Assembly (NCBI GenBank): GCA_037388505.1
Contig: JARRKC010000044.1
Coordinates: forward strand, 27,711 to 91,710
Direction of reading: 5' to 3'
Length of the DNA stretch: 64,000 nt
Origin: JARRKC01 sp037388505
GTDB lineage: Bacteria > Acidobacteriota > UBA6911 > RPQK01 > JAPXNP01
The notes below the pieces were generated by a model. That model did not search any database. It saw only the letters and a program-made list of their open reading frames with translations, and was not told where the DNA came from. Of this stretch, positions 8,001 to 16,568 are shown one piece after another. Every line of letters begins with the position of its first letter. Position 1 is the first letter of the stretch. The position numbers and the translations under genes are program-made.

Positions 8001-10835
8001 CTCCGTCGACTGGAGGACCGGATCGGCAGGATCCTGGTGCTCCCAGAGCAACAGGCTCCCGCTTCCGACGTTCGTCAGGAACGGGGAGGCGCCCGGAAAG
8101 AGGTTGGCCACCATCGAGGTCACCTCGGTGTTGATCGGAGTGGCGGCACTCTCCTGTCTCAAGAGCCTTCTCGGCTTCATTTGACTGTACGGCCCAAAAC
8201 GGCCGTAGTCGGTCTTGATGAGACGGAGCTGGATGGCGTCCGGCGCGTCCAATGAGCTCAGACTGACGACGTCGCCCGTTCCACACCGGATACCGCCGTC
8301 TCGAGTCCATTTGCACCAGGCATTGAAAGTCACCTCCTCGCGCAGGACCCAACGGATGTTGATCACTGCCCCAGCCTGGAATTTCAGGATCATCTCCCTC
8401 AGAAGCGGCTCGGGCAACTCGAGATAGAGCGTGCCATCCCCGGCCAGCCACAATCGAGTCCTCAGAATCCCCAAACCCAAGAAGTTGCAGTAGATCGATC
8501 CCTTCAACTTGAGCCCCACCTGACCCTCGGCATGGGAAAAAGCGAGGTCCCCACTGTCGTTCTGGGCAAACTGGGCGGCGAGATCCAGATAGGGCGATAC
8601 CTGAGTGCCCAGCTTGACCATGTTGTTGAACTTCCTGAGAATCGCGTATCTCTTGGCATACGCCTTGACTCCCGGAATGAGTTCCAAAATCCCGACATCG
8701 TTTGCGATCGTTCCAGACAGCTTGAGCTCGAGATTCCCATCGAGCACTTCCAGACCGTCACCGGCTGAGAGGAGGAAACTCCCCCCGCCCGAGGCCTGGC
8801 CCTGGATGGACCGCTTCGCGGCAGTGAAGCCGGTCTGCCCGTAGAGTCGAAAATCCCCTGTTCCCCGACTGGAAAGTTGCCCATTCAGGGTCGCGTAGGT
8901 CTTGGTCAACCCCACTTCCCCTGAGAAGAGCGGCACCCAATCCGGAATCTTGACCCAGCAGTCGGTTGCTCCGTGTTCCGGATCGCATCCCGAGGCCAGA
9001 GGAACCCTGGGAAACTGGAGCCCGATCAACGTCTTTACCTCGCCCGGACCGAGCTGAAACTGGACACCGTTTCCACCGGTGGCGACCTTCAGCCACCGAG
9101 GCCATGGGAAGACGAAGACATTTTCGGTCCAGGGGGAACCTTCCACTCCCGCGGCATTGCGCGGAGTGATCAACACCTTCGACGCATGGAAACCTGGGGA
9201 GAAGTCCTGGTCCATCTTGAACAGGTGGGAGGCGCCCCTCGTATCCCCGTCCTGCCAGATCGGCGAAGCCCCATTGATCGAGAATGCAACTTTTCCCGGA
9301 CTTCCCTTCCAGTCCACATCCGCCGAGAACTGGTTGGCGAAGTCGGCTCCCTCGAGAAAGAATCCGGGGTACTGCCGATCGACATTCTTGACGTAGGGCT
9401 TGTCTCCGCCGATGACCTCCACCTTCTTCGAGGTGGTGTCCTTTCCATTGGCATTCTCGACCGTAACAGAAACCTGGTGGGAACCCGGAGCCGAGAATGT
9501 GTACTGGGTGTCTTTGCCCTCTGCATCGGTGACTCCATCACCATCGAAATCCCAACTCACCTTTCCTTCTTTTCCTTCTCTGCCGATCATCTGGAACGAG
9601 ATCGTATCGTTCATGGTCGCCGGGTTGGGGCTCCACTCGAAATCGGCCACGGGTTGGTCGCCGGGAGTGGTCCCGGCCCCATTCAGCTGGATCCACCATC
9701 TCTCATTCGGTACTGAGGCCGAGGAAAGAACGAGGAATTGGGAGTATGCCTGCACATCGGTGGGCGAGAACCTGACCGTCATCTCAGCGGTGGAATTGCC
9801 GGGCACATTGATTGTCCCGCCGTTCTTCAGCGTGAATCCCGAGTCCTCATCGAGCGCTGCATCGACACTGAGGTCGCCGCTGCCGAGATTTCTGACGGTG
9901 AACGAGCGCTCCTCTCGCAGTCCCACCTCAATCGAGCCAAAGTCCAGAGAGTATTTCGACGGCTCGAAGCGTCCTTCCAGGGACCGAGCTTCGAATGCGA
10001 CGAACCAGTCCCGGGAATAGGTCTTGCCTTCCGACGAGACTTCTGTCTTGATGGCTCCGTAGTAGATTCCAGGCTGATCCGGAGTGAAGGTCGTGACGAC
10101 AAGATCGCCACTCCCCTGAACCATTTCATAGTCGGTGAGTTTGTCCAGGTCCCAGGGCGCGGAACGATCTCGATCCAGCCGTATCTGAACCCGAGTGTTC
10201 TTGGCACTGTCCGTGTTGTTGCGAACCGTGACTTCGATTCGAAGGGGAGTCCCGACATCGACCGGTTCGTAGGTGAAGTTCGAGTTGTCGCTCTCGCGGA
10301 TCACCCGGAAGCTCTCCACAATGGGCCAATTGCGCCGAAGCTCCACGGTCTCGTCGGCGTGAGTGAGCGTGGCGGTTGCTCTCACCCAAAGCACCTGCGA
10401 GCTGTCGAAAGGGTCGCTGCCGTCAACGAAGGCATCGAACCGATACGTACCCCTGGCGATGTCGTTCCAGACGGCTTGCCCGCCCGCGTTGGTCGTCCGG
10501 CTGTCCAGGAGACCTGCCTGGCCGAACCGCTTCACGGTGGCATTGCTCCGGGTCGAACCGTCCAGGTCACGAACTGTGACCGTCAAATTACAGGTGGAAA
10601 CGGATTGGAACGCGAACAGGAATGTGGAAGAAGCAGTATCGTGCCTCGCCGGACGGTTTGTCTCATGTCCCTGCGCGTTCGGCCCGGGAAGCCTTGCTCT
10701 GTTTGGTGGCCCTGCCGATCGGATCACCGTGCCTTGCCCAATCGGCGACTGAACTGCGGCCTGGGCAAACAGCCAGTTCGATCCCGCTGGGGCAAGAAGA
10801 AGGACGGCGTAACAAAGAGCTTTGTGCAGCGACAT
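5061..10835 (-). CDS. Giant secreted PKD/CARDB/ASPM-domain protein
   Basis: A 1924-aa exported protein. An N-terminal signal peptide (residues 1-27, ending near LFAQA) is followed by a carboxypeptidase-regulatory-like beta domain (about 82-140), an ASPM/Hydin-type domain starting FEPSKYSLDFGSIEVG, a PKD domain containing VSWDFDGDGVTD, a long middle region of unknown fold, a region with Asp-rich BNR-like strands, a CARDB domain starting DLGVTKADISLTPADP, a second PKD domain (FDGSTSLDPDGEIVGFEW) and a C-terminal series of about 100-residue modules. The start has a GGAGGGAG Shine-Dalgarno. The modules indicate an extracellular or surface adhesion/matrix role, inferred from domains alone. A structured leader lies upstream (10907-10948). 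Confidence 0.88.
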   Translation of the reverse strand: MSLHKALCYAVLLLAPAGSNWLFAQAAVQSPIGQGTVIRSAGPPNRARLPGPNAQGHETNRPARHDTASSTFLFAFQSVSTCNLTVTVRDLDGSTRSNATVKRFGQAGLLDSRTTNAGGQAVWNDIARGTYRFDAFVDGSDPFDSSQVLWVRATATLTHADETVELRRNWPIVESFRVIRESDNSNFTYEPVDVGTPLRIEVTVRNNTDSAKNTRVQIRLDRDRSAPWDLDKLTDYEMVQGSGDLVVTTFTPDQPGIYYGAIKTEVSSEGKTYSRDWFVAFEARSLEGRFEPSKYSLDFGSIEVGLREERSFTVRNLGSGDLSVDAALDEDSGFTLKNGGTINVPGNSTAEMTVRFSPTDVQAYSQFLVLSSASVPNERWWIQLNGAGTTPGDQPVADFEWSPNPATMNDTISFQMIGREGKEGKVSWDFDGDGVTDAEGKDTQYTFSAPGSHQVSVTVENANGKDTTSKKVEVIGGDKPYVKNVDRQYPGFFLEGADFANQFSADVDWKGSPGKVAFSINGASPIWQDGDTRGASHLFKMDQDFSPGFHASKVLITPRNAAGVEGSPWTENVFVFPWPRWLKVATGGNGVQFQLGPGEVKTLIGLQFPRVPLASGCDPEHGATDCWVKIPDWVPLFSGEVGLTKTYATLNGQLSSRGTGDFRLYGQTGFTAAKRSIQGQASGGGSFLLSAGDGLEVLDGNLELKLSGTIANDVGILELIPGVKAYAKRYAILRKFNNMVKLGTQVSPYLDLAAQFAQNDSGDLAFSHAEGQVGLKLKGSIYCNFLGLGILRTRLWLAGDGTLYLELPEPLLREMILKFQAGAVINIRWVLREEVTFNAWCKWTRDGGIRCGTGDVVSLSSLDAPDAIQLRLIKTDYGRFGPYSQMKPRRLLRQESAATPINTEVTSMVANLFPGASPFLTNVGSGSLLLWEHQDPADPVLQSTEIAFSWNGGGDWSLPLLINDDTRAEFDPIASQDGSGGAVAAWIRSSDPNFDQVPGTFDDLAPFFKQMEIVTARFDPGSQSWTQPAPLTRNDASETDLHLAYDGNGRVWLTWLENEAGEPLSTAEAPSRLRYSVWDGSSWSMPADIVNGDPDSELQGDESIDLYRWLGSGWSHSIFAGGDGTENRHPSVAFDASGLAHVVWMRNGDLVHGTLQNPTPSLVREESGLGGFFDSQLLASPEGHLMLAFQRETEEGPGDVFALVYDALTDGWSADRRLTEQTDADAYDLSGYFDPTGKIHLVYLNNYPNWITETVPMDGQNWEIPGIPEEGRTDLELLERSLIVDLGVTKADISLTPADPRPGEAAEVRVKVHNSGDFPVESFEVSVLVGSQFGLLTQLASATVPGLKAGDCQEVPISFTYPEDRLGHLVIVVDSSNEISELTEMNNSVSIPVENLPPVADPVASVTKGLAPLTVDFDGSTSLDPDGEIVGFEWSIPSVAAPIAAMQTSFTFEQPGTYPVGLTVKDEWGRRSTSYVTITVQPSRHLFPFYQADSQAFTGFAVSNFSNRNANLELRLYDAAGVLVRGPVSTIVEPGAQLAQLGRELFDLPPSTAESGWVEMRSDNPEIGSFFLFGDGNGLDGALDSLRYSRRLYFTRVFEGAAAFRGHSSSTFLSIANPSGDKVVVDLSLYLPVPGGMAPMAYASREIPAGGFLYQSIAELFEDQPSVSDGYVALEVREGEGVVGFSLVTLRDQQTTIGLGGAAADSGASQCFSAQLASARDALYTNLRLINVSDERRDIELTAIAENGTPLSASVTRTLWPGVGLQADVADLFGFHGSDLFVGSLRVEADGPGILGDVVFGSPDLRYAAAMPLQSELVSKAIFSQVANIPGSFFTGLALYNPQPRAAQVRIEVFRSDGSPAGSEVIDLEPGHRISKQLVELVPASAGVVRGYVRIESTEPLVLQEMFGDLALTRLAAVPPAVIE

Positions 10836-10906
10836 CGCAACTCCCTCCCTCGCGAGGACTACTGCCGCTCAACCGCCTGGTCCGGGTGAAGAAGAGGCGT
10901 TCACGT

Positions 10907-10948
10907 GCCGGCTTTACCCCCGGAGATGCCGGGCTCAGAGGAGCCGGC
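10907..10948 (-). promoter_or_regulatory. Two-stem RNA leader candidate upstream of the giant PKD gene
   Basis: In the 5' leader of the minus-strand gene starting at 10835, GCCGGCT (10907-10913) pairs with AGCCGGC (10942-10948) and encloses a second stem, CCCGG (10919-10923) with CCGGG (10929-10933). The RNA would form an outer 7-bp helix, an asymmetric internal loop and a 5-bp apical hairpin with a 5-nt loop, 72 to 113 nt upstream of the start. I do not recognise it as a known riboswitch class. It could equally be a fortuitous GC-rich hairpin. Confidence 0.4.
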
Positions 10949-11058
10949 GAATTTACAGATGAGTTTCTATATCGGCCTATGAATATTGTCAAGCGAAGCA
11001 AGACTCGGGGGATTGAGGGTATGACATCCACCCCGCCGAGCACTCCAACAACCGGGGT

Positions 11059-11601
11059 TCAGGGGAGAGCGGCCATCTGTATCGCTTGGGTTGAGGCGGC
11101 TGCGGGGGCCCGGTACAGCACCTCATGATGTTCGACGGCGGAGTCGATGACGTATCCCGCAACCGCCCCCGCTCCCATCCCGAGGACGCCCGCTGACAGG
11201 TAGAATCCTGGCGCCTCCCCGCCCCATAGGGAACCGCTCGCTGTCTTGTGGGCATTGAATGCGGCCAATCCCAGGAATCCCGCCGCGAATCCTGCTGCCG
11301 CTCCGATCAAGGTCCCGTCGCGCCTTTCGTCCCGCACCTTGTGGGCGGTCTCAATTCGTTCCACGCCGGTACGCGGGATCCTGAGCTCCGCCTGGTTCGT
11401 GTCGGTGACGACCAGACTGTCCCCTTCGAATCCGCGCCACCGGAACAAGACCCCTCCCTGCCCGAACGTGGTCACCAGCAGTTCGCTTCCCTCGGCCAGG
11501 GCTTCGACCTTCTCCCACCTTCCCGGCACAACTCCCGCCGGAACCATCGATGCCGTCAACTAGAAAGCCGCAATCAAACCAGTAAGCCAGCGACTTCTCA
11601 T
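11059..11601 (-). pseudogene. Small secreted protein with in-frame amber codon in its signal peptide
   Basis: The natural start is ATG at 11601, 6 nt after GGAGG. It opens MRSRWLTGLIAAF, then a TAG codon (11560-11562, codon 14), then continues in the same frame for 166 codons beginning LTASMVPAGVV. The pieces together form an ordinary signal peptide cut in its hydrophobic core. After the cut come a beta-rich part (GSELLVTTFGQGGVLFRWRG), then a glycine-rich double membrane-like or glycine-zipper region (about 100-150). Reinitiation at the TTG directly after the stop would give a protein without a full signal. Other genes here use TAG as a normal stop, so general recoding is unlikely. Function unknown. 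Confidence 0.65.
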
Positions 11602-12001
11602 CAGCCACCTCCAGTCCCTGTCAAGGCGCACGGCGCGAACCAATCTGGGTTGGACGAGGCAGGACAACGGTACTTCGAGGTATCGAGCCGGGTGTTGCGA
11701 CCTTTCCCAGCGGCTGCACCTGTGTCTGCCGGCGGATCAGCGAGGAGGAAGACTCAAACGGTCAAGCGGCGAGGTGCCCTGCTCCATTGCATAAGATGCA
11801 GCGAAACCATGCCTCGCGAGAATCGATGGACCGTCAGGCGTATCCGGATCCGGAGACGAACAACCCTTCGGCCCTCTGTCCCTTCGCCCTTGCTTGACTC
11901 CCGGTCTTTCCGGTGGTACGGATATTCGCAGCTTGCCATTCGAAGACATCGCCGAACGCCGGAGAGATTGACGCGCAATCTGCAAAAGGAGGTGGAATCC
12001 C
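11602..12001. other. 400-nt intergenic region without recognisable gene
   Basis: No open frame here reads like a protein on either strand. The region separates the minus-strand secreted protein gene from the plus-strand enolase-superfamily gene, so both promoters should be within it. A GGAGGT Shine-Dalgarno at its right end (11988-11993) serves the TTG start at 12002. Confidence 0.5.
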
Positions 12002-13084
12002 TTGAAAATCGTAGAGATTGAGCCCATGGCCGTGGCGGAGCCGGGCGGGCGAGGCTACATCATCGTGAAGGTCACGACCGACGACGGTCCTGCCGGCTAT
12101 GGGGAGGCTCCACCGACCCATGATCCTTTGGAAGCCGTCGAGCGCCTCAGAAAAGAGCTGACCTCCCTGCGCGGTCGCGACCCGGCACAGACGCTGCGAA
12201 TCGACTGGGAACTCTTTGGGTCAGGTGCCTCTCCGACGGCGAGGGCAGCCGCCAATGTGGCTCTCCTGGACATTTTGGGGAAATCTGTTCAGGCACCGCT
12301 GTATGAAGTGCTCGGGGGACCGACCCGAAACAAGGTGCGTGCGATGGCCGCCATCGAGGGCGATTCGACGAGCGCCCTCTCCGAAGCCGTGCTCCGAGCC
12401 AAACAGACAGGGCATCGGGCCTTTTCGATTCCACTGCATATTCCTTCCGGGCGTGAGCGCGGTCGGGCCTTCTACGTGGGCATCCGCCGGATGATGGATT
12501 TGCTGCGGGAGGCCGCCGGCGAGGAGTGCGATTTCGTTCTCGATTGCGGTGGCCGAACGACGCCGGGAGAGGCCTTGTCGATCGCCGATCGGATGGAGGA
12601 TTTCCACCTCCTCTGGCTCGATGAGCCCTTCGACGATCTGAGCGCCGCGGCCGAGGCCGGCCTGTCCCGGCGGACCTCCACGCCGGTCGGGCTGGGACGG
12701 ACCTACACGGAAAACTCTCGGTTTCAGGATCTGCTGCGAGAAGGGGCCGTGGACGTCCTGCGTCCCGATCTCTCGTTGAATGGAGTCACCCCCATCAAGA
12801 AGGCCGCGGCATTGGCCGAGACCTATTACATCGACGTGGCGCCATTTCATCGGGGAGGTCCAATCGGGACGGCGACCGGTATCCACATCGCCGCAGCGCT
12901 GGCGAACTCCTTCATCCAGGAGACACCCTTCTCCCTGAACGAGGCTGACCAGCGGATGCGGCGGGACCTCGCCGGTGGCTGGGACGAGACTCCTGAAGAA
13001 GGGTTCTTCAAGTTGCCCGAGGGTCCGGGGCTGGGCATCGAGGTGGATGACCGGGCATTAGCCGAATACAGGGTTCGCAGTTAG
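12002..13084 (+). CDS. Divergent mandelate racemase/muconate lactonizing-like enolase-superfamily protein
   Basis: A 360-aa protein with enolase-superfamily layout: N-terminal capping domain (1-115) and a modified TIM barrel. TTG start at 12002 is favoured by GGAGGT 8 nt upstream. It keeps the first metal ligand (Asp181 in LDCGG), the second (Glu208 in WLDEPF) and a His near the end of the barrel (His283 in FHRGGPIG). It lacks the usual catalytic Lys on the second strand (AFSIPLH, Ser142 in that place) and the third metal-ligand Glu of the GER motif (GLGRTY, Arg233). It may therefore catalyse something different or be non-catalytic. It sits 20 nt before a canonical family member, probably in one operon. 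Confidence 0.82.
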   Translation: MKIVEIEPMAVAEPGGRGYIIVKVTTDDGPAGYGEAPPTHDPLEAVERLRKELTSLRGRDPAQTLRIDWELFGSGASPTARAAANVALLDILGKSVQAPLYEVLGGPTRNKVRAMAAIEGDSTSALSEAVLRAKQTGHRAFSIPLHIPSGRERGRAFYVGIRRMMDLLREAAGEECDFVLDCGGRTTPGEALSIADRMEDFHLLWLDEPFDDLSAAAEAGLSRRTSTPVGLGRTYTENSRFQDLLREGAVDVLRPDLSLNGVTPIKKAAALAETYYIDVAPFHRGGPIGTATGIHIAAALANSFIQETPFSLNEADQRMRRDLAGGWDETPEEGFFKLPEGPGLGIEVDDRALAEYRVRS

Positions 13085-13104
13085 AAAGTCGGGGGCTGAA
13101 ATCC

Positions 13105-14460
13105 ATGAACCGCAGAGAACTACTGAAAACGACCTTGGGAGCAGCAGCTGCAGCTCCCGCCGCGGCCGCATCGCCCTGGCGGAATGCGTTCGCCGGCTGT
13201 GAATGTGAGCTGGAGGCCGCCCCCGCTGCCGCCCCTCCGGCATCTGCGCCACGCCTGAAAGTCACCGACCTGAAGGTCATCGGGGTGACGAGTGACGTCC
13301 TGATGCCGGACCGCCCTCACATTTTTGTCAAGCTCGAGACCGACGCGGGTGTCATCGGCTGGGGCGAGGCCACCCTGGAGGGCAAGGCCGGGGCGGCGAT
13401 GCAGGCCGTCAAGGACCTCAGCTACGCCATCATCGGGCAGGATCCGATGCGGGTGGAGCACCTCTGGCAATCGATGTACGTCCACGGCTTCTATCGCGCC
13501 GGCCCGGTGCTGGGTTCGGCGATCTCGGGTATCGACATGGCGTTGTGGGACATCCGCGGCAAGGTCCTCGGCAAACCCGTTTACGAACTGCTGGGCGGGC
13601 CGCTCGATGACCGCGGCGTCCGGGGCTACTACCATCTCATGTCGGGAGGAACCCGCAGCCTTCTGCCTCCCGATGCACCCTACCGGGATCAGGTCGCCGA
13701 AGTGCGCCGGCGCGCCGAACAATACGGCGTCACCGCCTTCAAGACCGGTATACCCGGCTACTATGAGTGGCTCGACACGCACCAGCGGATCAAGGAAGCA
13801 ATCGATCGTCTATTTGTCCTTCGCGAGGTGTTGGGCGACCAGATCGATATCGGCATCGATTTCCACGCCAAGACCGGACCAACCGTGGCGACGGTGATCT
13901 GCCGGGAGATCGAACCGCTCAACCTGATGTTCGTCGAGGAGCCGTGCCCTCCGGAGAACGTCCAGGCGATGAAGCGCATCTCGGACCGGACCACAGTGCC
14001 CATCGCCACGGGCGAACGGCTCATCACCCACTACGGCTGCCGGGAACTGATCGAGCAGAAGGTCGTCGACATCCTGCAGACCGACAGCGCCCACGTCGGC
14101 GGAATCAGCGCACAGTGGAAAGTCGCCGCCATGGCCGAGGCCTCGGGCATCCGGATGGCGCCGCACGCCTGCGAAGGGCCGATTGCCGGCATCGCCACCC
14201 TGCACGTCGACGCCGCCATGCCGAACTTCCTCGTCCAGGAGATCTGCGGCGGCGTGGAGCCGGGGCCGAAGGAGAAGCTCTGGGAGGAGTTTCTGGGCTT
14301 CCCGGCGATGCGCATGGTCAACGGCTATTTTCCGTTGCCGACGAAGCCGGGATTGGGGATCGAAATCGACGAGGCGGTCCTGGCAAAGTATCCCTTCGGA
14401 GGGACAAAGCCGTTCGTCATCCTCCCCCTGCACGAAGACGGATCCATTGCTTCTCCCTGA
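13105..14460 (+). CDS. Tat-exported galactonate-dehydratase-like enolase-superfamily enzyme
   Basis: A 451-aa protein starting with a twin-arginine-type signal (NRRELLKTT plus an Ala-rich hydrophobic run to about residue 23). The mature part resembles mandelate racemase/galactonate dehydratase enzymes. Visible active-site residues: Lys213 (FKTG), metal ligands Asp252 (IDFHAK), Glu278 (FVEEP) and Glu304 (ATGERL), and catalytic His354 (MAPHACEGP). Family enzymes abstract the alpha-proton of sugar acids and commonly dehydrate them to 2-keto-3-deoxy acids. Export is unusual for this family and suggests action on sugar acids in the periplasm, although the signal is inferred only. Likely co-transcribed with the preceding divergent paralogue. 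Confidence 0.88.
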   Translation: MNRRELLKTTLGAAAAAPAAAASPWRNAFAGCECELEAAPAAAPPASAPRLKVTDLKVIGVTSDVLMPDRPHIFVKLETDAGVIGWGEATLEGKAGAAMQAVKDLSYAIIGQDPMRVEHLWQSMYVHGFYRAGPVLGSAISGIDMALWDIRGKVLGKPVYELLGGPLDDRGVRGYYHLMSGGTRSLLPPDAPYRDQVAEVRRRAEQYGVTAFKTGIPGYYEWLDTHQRIKEAIDRLFVLREVLGDQIDIGIDFHAKTGPTVATVICREIEPLNLMFVEEPCPPENVQAMKRISDRTTVPIATGERLITHYGCRELIEQKVVDILQTDSAHVGGISAQWKVAAMAEASGIRMAPHACEGPIAGIATLHVDAAMPNFLVQEICGGVEPGPKEKLWEEFLGFPAMRMVNGYFPLPTKPGLGIEIDEAVLAKYPFGGTKPFVILPLHEDGSIASP

Positions 14461-14587
14461 GTAGCGTGGAGGACTCCACTTTCGGCTCTGCCCCGGGCGC
14501 CAGCCGCCCGAATCGGGATTCGTCATGATGACGAACCCGTTGCCGGAGTCGAGTTGAGTGTTTCCCCCACGTCATGGAACAGCCCTC

Positions 14588-15316
14588 TTACCCGGCCCCC
14601 TTTATGAGTCGGGCCAGGTAGTCGCCGGTCTGTTCGCGCCGGACGATCTGAGACTGCCAGCCTGTCGAGACGGCATGTTTGCTCAAGGTGTCACCATCGA
14701 TGTGCAGCCAGCCGCAGAAGGGACCTCTCTGCCCCTCAAACTCAAACTGTATCCTAATCTCGCCGATGTATCGATGTGCTCGTCTGTTGGCTTCGAGGTA
14801 GGCCATATTGTCCGGATCCTCACTGACTCGGACGTCAAGGGAGTCTAGGAGCAACTGTCCATTCGGGGCGAGGAGCTCATGGGCTTTGCGGAGGAATCGA
14901 TCCAGACCCTCCACGGACTCGACCATCCCGATCCCGTGACCCATCATCAGGAGTGTGTCGAAGGGCCCACCTTGGAACTCGAGGACGTCAGCGCAATACA
15001 CGTGTTCCACGCCGCGTTCCCGCAAGATAGCAGCAGCATGGGAGCTGACGTCGACAGCCGTAACGGGATGCCCCATCGCTCGGAGGGCAAGGCTCAGCGA
15101 ACCTGCTCCGGCACCGATATCCAGCACACGTCCTTCGCTGACCTCTATCGCCGTCTTCTCGATGTCAGTGAACTCCGCCGGCTCGCGGAAGAAGACGCTC
15201 GCGGGAAGGGTCGCTTCTTTGCCGTCATCCCTCCGGACGATGAGCTTGACGTTCGGACTGCCCTCGAAATGCGCACGGAGCGCCATTCCAAAAGGCTCCA
15301 TCGCTTTCGGGTTCAT
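14588..15316 (-). CDS. Class I SAM-dependent methyltransferase
   Basis: A 242-aa protein with the SAM-binding motif I VLDIGAGAGSLSLAL (around residues 64-78), an acidic end of strand 2 (VTAVDVSSHAA) and motif DTLLMMGHGIGMVES. N-terminal residues (NVKLIVRRDDGKEATLPASVFF) form a small beta domain seen in several small-molecule methyltransferases. The acceptor is unknown. It starts 47 nt after the stop of the alpha/beta hydrolase gene on the same strand, so the two are probably one transcript. Confidence 0.85.
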   Translation of the reverse strand: MNPKAMEPFGMALRAHFEGSPNVKLIVRRDDGKEATLPASVFFREPAEFTDIEKTAIEVSEGRVLDIGAGAGSLSLALRAMGHPVTAVDVSSHAAAILRERGVEHVYCADVLEFQGGPFDTLLMMGHGIGMVESVEGLDRFLRKAHELLAPNGQLLLDSLDVRVSEDPDNMAYLEANRRAHRYIGEIRIQFEFEGQRGPFCGWLHIDGDTLSKHAVSTGWQSQIVRREQTGDYLARLIKGAG

Positions 15317-15363
15317 GGCATCGTCCCCCTGGAGATGTTTCCCGCCGGACTCATCTGCTGTGC

Positions 15364-16299
15364 TCAGGCCGATTGAAGCGACCGCTCTTCGACCTCAGCC
15401 AGGAAGTCGAGTACGGACCCGGTCACCCGATCCGGATGGATGATCGTCAGATCGTGTCCGGCGCCGGGAAAGATCTCCGTCTTCACCTGTGGGGCGACCC
15501 GGTTCAGCCGACGAACGGCTGCCCGGGCCGAGTAGATCTTTTCGTGTTCGCCCACCAGGAACAGGCAGGGCACTCGGAAGCGTCCCCACTCCTCGTCCGT
15601 GAAGACCGCCGGCCAGGGCGGGCGAGGCAGAGTGAAGAGATAGGCCCCTGCCTTAACCTCCGCCACGGCCTGCTTCAGGCGTCCGCGACAGGCCTCGTCG
15701 CCTCGAAACGCGTCCGCGAACACCCAACGGAGGGTTCGGTCGAGGGCGCTTTCGTTGCCGCCGGGCCTCGGTATGCAAAGGAGCATAGCGCGGACGAAGA
15801 AGCCTGGGGAGGTTCGGAGCACGGTCGCTCCAGGTGCGATGAGGACCACGCTGCGAACCCGCTCAGGATAGTGCAGTGCATACTGAGCAGCCATCGTGCC
15901 GCCGTGCGAAACCCCCACCAGACTGGGCGGCTCTTCCAAGGCCAGTGCCGCCAGAACTTCGTCCAGCCAGTCGACGTAGTCGGCGTGCGTCGAGATCGTG
16001 CGGCGGTTGACGCTGAACCCGGCATCACAAATGGTGTCCGGGGCGTACGTGCGGTGACGAGCCGACAGGGCTGCAACCGTGTCGATCCACATCAGGGAAC
16101 TGGCCCGCGCACCGGAGAGCAAGATGAGGGGAGGATTGCCGGCTGTCCCACTCACCCGAACGAAGGTCCGCCCGACGGGTGTGTCTAGGAGCCTGGTGTC
16201 ACTGGCAACCGGCCACGCCTTGGCCACCTCCCGGGCGTGAGCCTCGAACTCGGCTTTGGCTTGTTCCGACCGAAACGGATAGAAAGGCTGCCTCGTCAT
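15364..16299 (-). CDS. Alpha/beta hydrolase
   Basis: A 311-aa alpha/beta-hydrolase-fold protein. The nucleophile elbow is GVSHGG (Ser in VGVSHGGTMAAQYAL), the oxyanion region is ILLSGARASSLMW, and the C-terminal catalytic His is in GAGHDL preceded by LVGEHEKIYS, which holds the likely acid. A GGAGGT Shine-Dalgarno sits 7 nt before the ATG. Family members hydrolyse esters, lactones or C-C bonds; the substrate cannot be told. No signal peptide is seen, so it should be cytoplasmic. It is first in a two-gene unit with the methyltransferase downstream. Confidence 0.87.
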   Translation of the reverse strand: MTRQPFYPFRSEQAKAEFEAHAREVAKAWPVASDTRLLDTPVGRTFVRVSGTAGNPPLILLSGARASSLMWIDTVAALSARHRTYAPDTICDAGFSVNRRTISTHADYVDWLDEVLAALALEEPPSLVGVSHGGTMAAQYALHYPERVRSVVLIAPGATVLRTSPGFFVRAMLLCIPRPGGNESALDRTLRWVFADAFRGDEACRGRLKQAVAEVKAGAYLFTLPRPPWPAVFTDEEWGRFRVPCLFLVGEHEKIYSARAAVRRLNRVAPQVKTEIFPGAGHDLTIIHPDRVTGSVLDFLAEVEERSLQSA

Positions 16300-16568
16300 G
16301 CTGCCTCACCTCCCTCAAACGCCGATCCAATGTTCCCAACGTCCTGCGGCGAAACTCAGACCGGTCTCCGGTCTGCCCGCCCCTCCGCCCCGTCTCGAAC
16401 CAACGAAACGCCTCTCCACCTTGATGCTGATGTGATCGTTCCATCGGCTGCGAAGTTTCCACTCTTATAAACCCTATAGATGGCGCCACCGAGCTGGAAA
16501 GGTCAAGTCTTTTCGGCTGGGTCACCTGTCGTATACAGAGATCGCGATTGGGCGATTCCTGGCCGGAG

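Noticed and set aside
12221..12886. Long open frames antisense to the enolase-superfamily and other genes (e.g. 30756-33101, 49458-51497 on the opposite strand)
   Set aside because: They are shadow frames of GC-rich genes: no start signals, no conserved motifs, and the sense strand holds a recognised full-length family member in each case.
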